From Spirochaetaceae bacterium (lineage in GTDB: Bacteria > Spirochaetota > Spirochaetia > SZUA-6 > Fen-1364), in contig PLNO01000082.1 in NCBI GenBank assembly GCA_003141795.1, forward strand, positions 1 to 5,992: a stretch of DNA of 5,992 nucleotides. Direction: 5' to 3'. Of the stretch, positions 5,909 through 5,992 are shown piece by piece. The translations under genes were made by a program, and so were the position numbers. The notes beneath the pieces were generated by a model. That model had not been told where the DNA came from. It saw nothing but the letters and a program-made list of their open reading frames with translations, and ran no database searches. Positions within the stretch are counted from its first letter, which is position 1. Each line of letters starts with the position of its first letter.

Positions 5909-5927
5909 TCAAGGGCCGACGACGAGG

Positions 5928-5992
5928 CTATGCCTTGCGGGGAGCAGCGCTCGATGCGCGCTGAACGAGCTCCGTGGGGAGGAGGATCTTGC
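5928..5992 (-). CDS. C-terminal tail of a LacI-family transcriptional regulator (runs off right edge)
   Basis: On the minus strand the last 20 codons before a TAG stop encode KILLPTELVQRASSAAPRKA. The pattern L-L-P-T-E-L-V-x-R-x-S is the classic C-terminal signature of LacI/GalR-family repressors, where it closes the periplasmic-binding-protein-like effector domain. The rest lies outside the window, so effector and completeness cannot be judged. The gene converges on uxaE with only 19 bases between stop codons, and no hairpin terminator is visible there. A second sugar-responsive regulator next to the DeoR-controlled operon would fit a larger carbohydrate-utilisation island. The call rests on a very short match and is moderately sure. 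Confidence 0.62.
   Translation of the reverse strand, partial: KILLPTELVQRASSAAPRKA

Noticed and set aside
5909..5927. Possible bidirectional terminator between uxaE and the convergent regulator
   Set aside because: Only trivial three-base pairings such as GGC/GCC near 5926-5933 are present, with no T-run on either strand.

Overview
This window is a compact, GC-rich, almost fully coding bacterial segment. It carries a sugar-acid catabolism locus arranged as a divergon. GTG and TTG starts, short gene spacing and a strong codon-position GC bias make it bacterial. The sequence alone does not fix the phylum. UxaE-type epimerases and pyrophosphate-type phosphofructokinases are known from Thermotogae, Firmicutes, spirochaetes and related anaerobes, so an anaerobic or fermentative carbohydrate degrader is a reasonable but unproven guess.

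Left arm (minus strand): a short divergent promoter region at about 1387-1510 drives a HAD-superfamily phosphohydrolase (499-1386). One base later comes the N-terminal part of a LarA-type, nickel-pincer-cofactor-dependent hydroxyacid racemase/epimerase, which runs off the left edge (1-497). Right arm (plus strand): a DeoR-family repressor (1511-2269, probable TTG start), a phosphofructokinase-family enzyme with the Asp/Lys signature of pyrophosphate users (2302-3546), a short-chain dehydrogenase resembling SDR-type D-mannonate oxidoreductase/fructuronate reductase (3543-4358), and a tagaturonate/fructuronate epimerase UxaE (4370-5908). Gaps of 32, -4 and 11 bases indicate one operon. At the right edge, the last 20 codons of a LacI-family regulator come in on the minus strand (5928-5992), convergent with uxaE.

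Reading the genes together: UxaE would interconvert D-tagaturonate and D-fructuronate, and the SDR would reduce D-fructuronate to D-mannonate. The LarA homologue could then epimerise a 2-hydroxy acid such as an aldonate (D-mannonate and D-gluconate are C2 epimers). The unusual parts are the phosphofructokinase-like enzyme inside a hexuronate operon and the facing HAD phosphatase. Either they handle a phosphorylated ketose or uronate intermediate not in the textbook Ashwell pathway, or the operon acts on ketohexoses through the known 4-epimerase potential of UxaE-like proteins. UxaC, UxaA/UxuA, KDG kinase and a transporter are not in this window.

The divergent control region is well resolved. 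Two sigma-70-like promoters stand back to back with -35 boxes three bases apart. A 10-base inverted repeat and five TTTCG boxes overlap the expected transcription starts, as expected for a DeoR-type repressor controlling both arms. No RNA genes, mobile elements, CRISPR arrays or intrinsic terminators were found.
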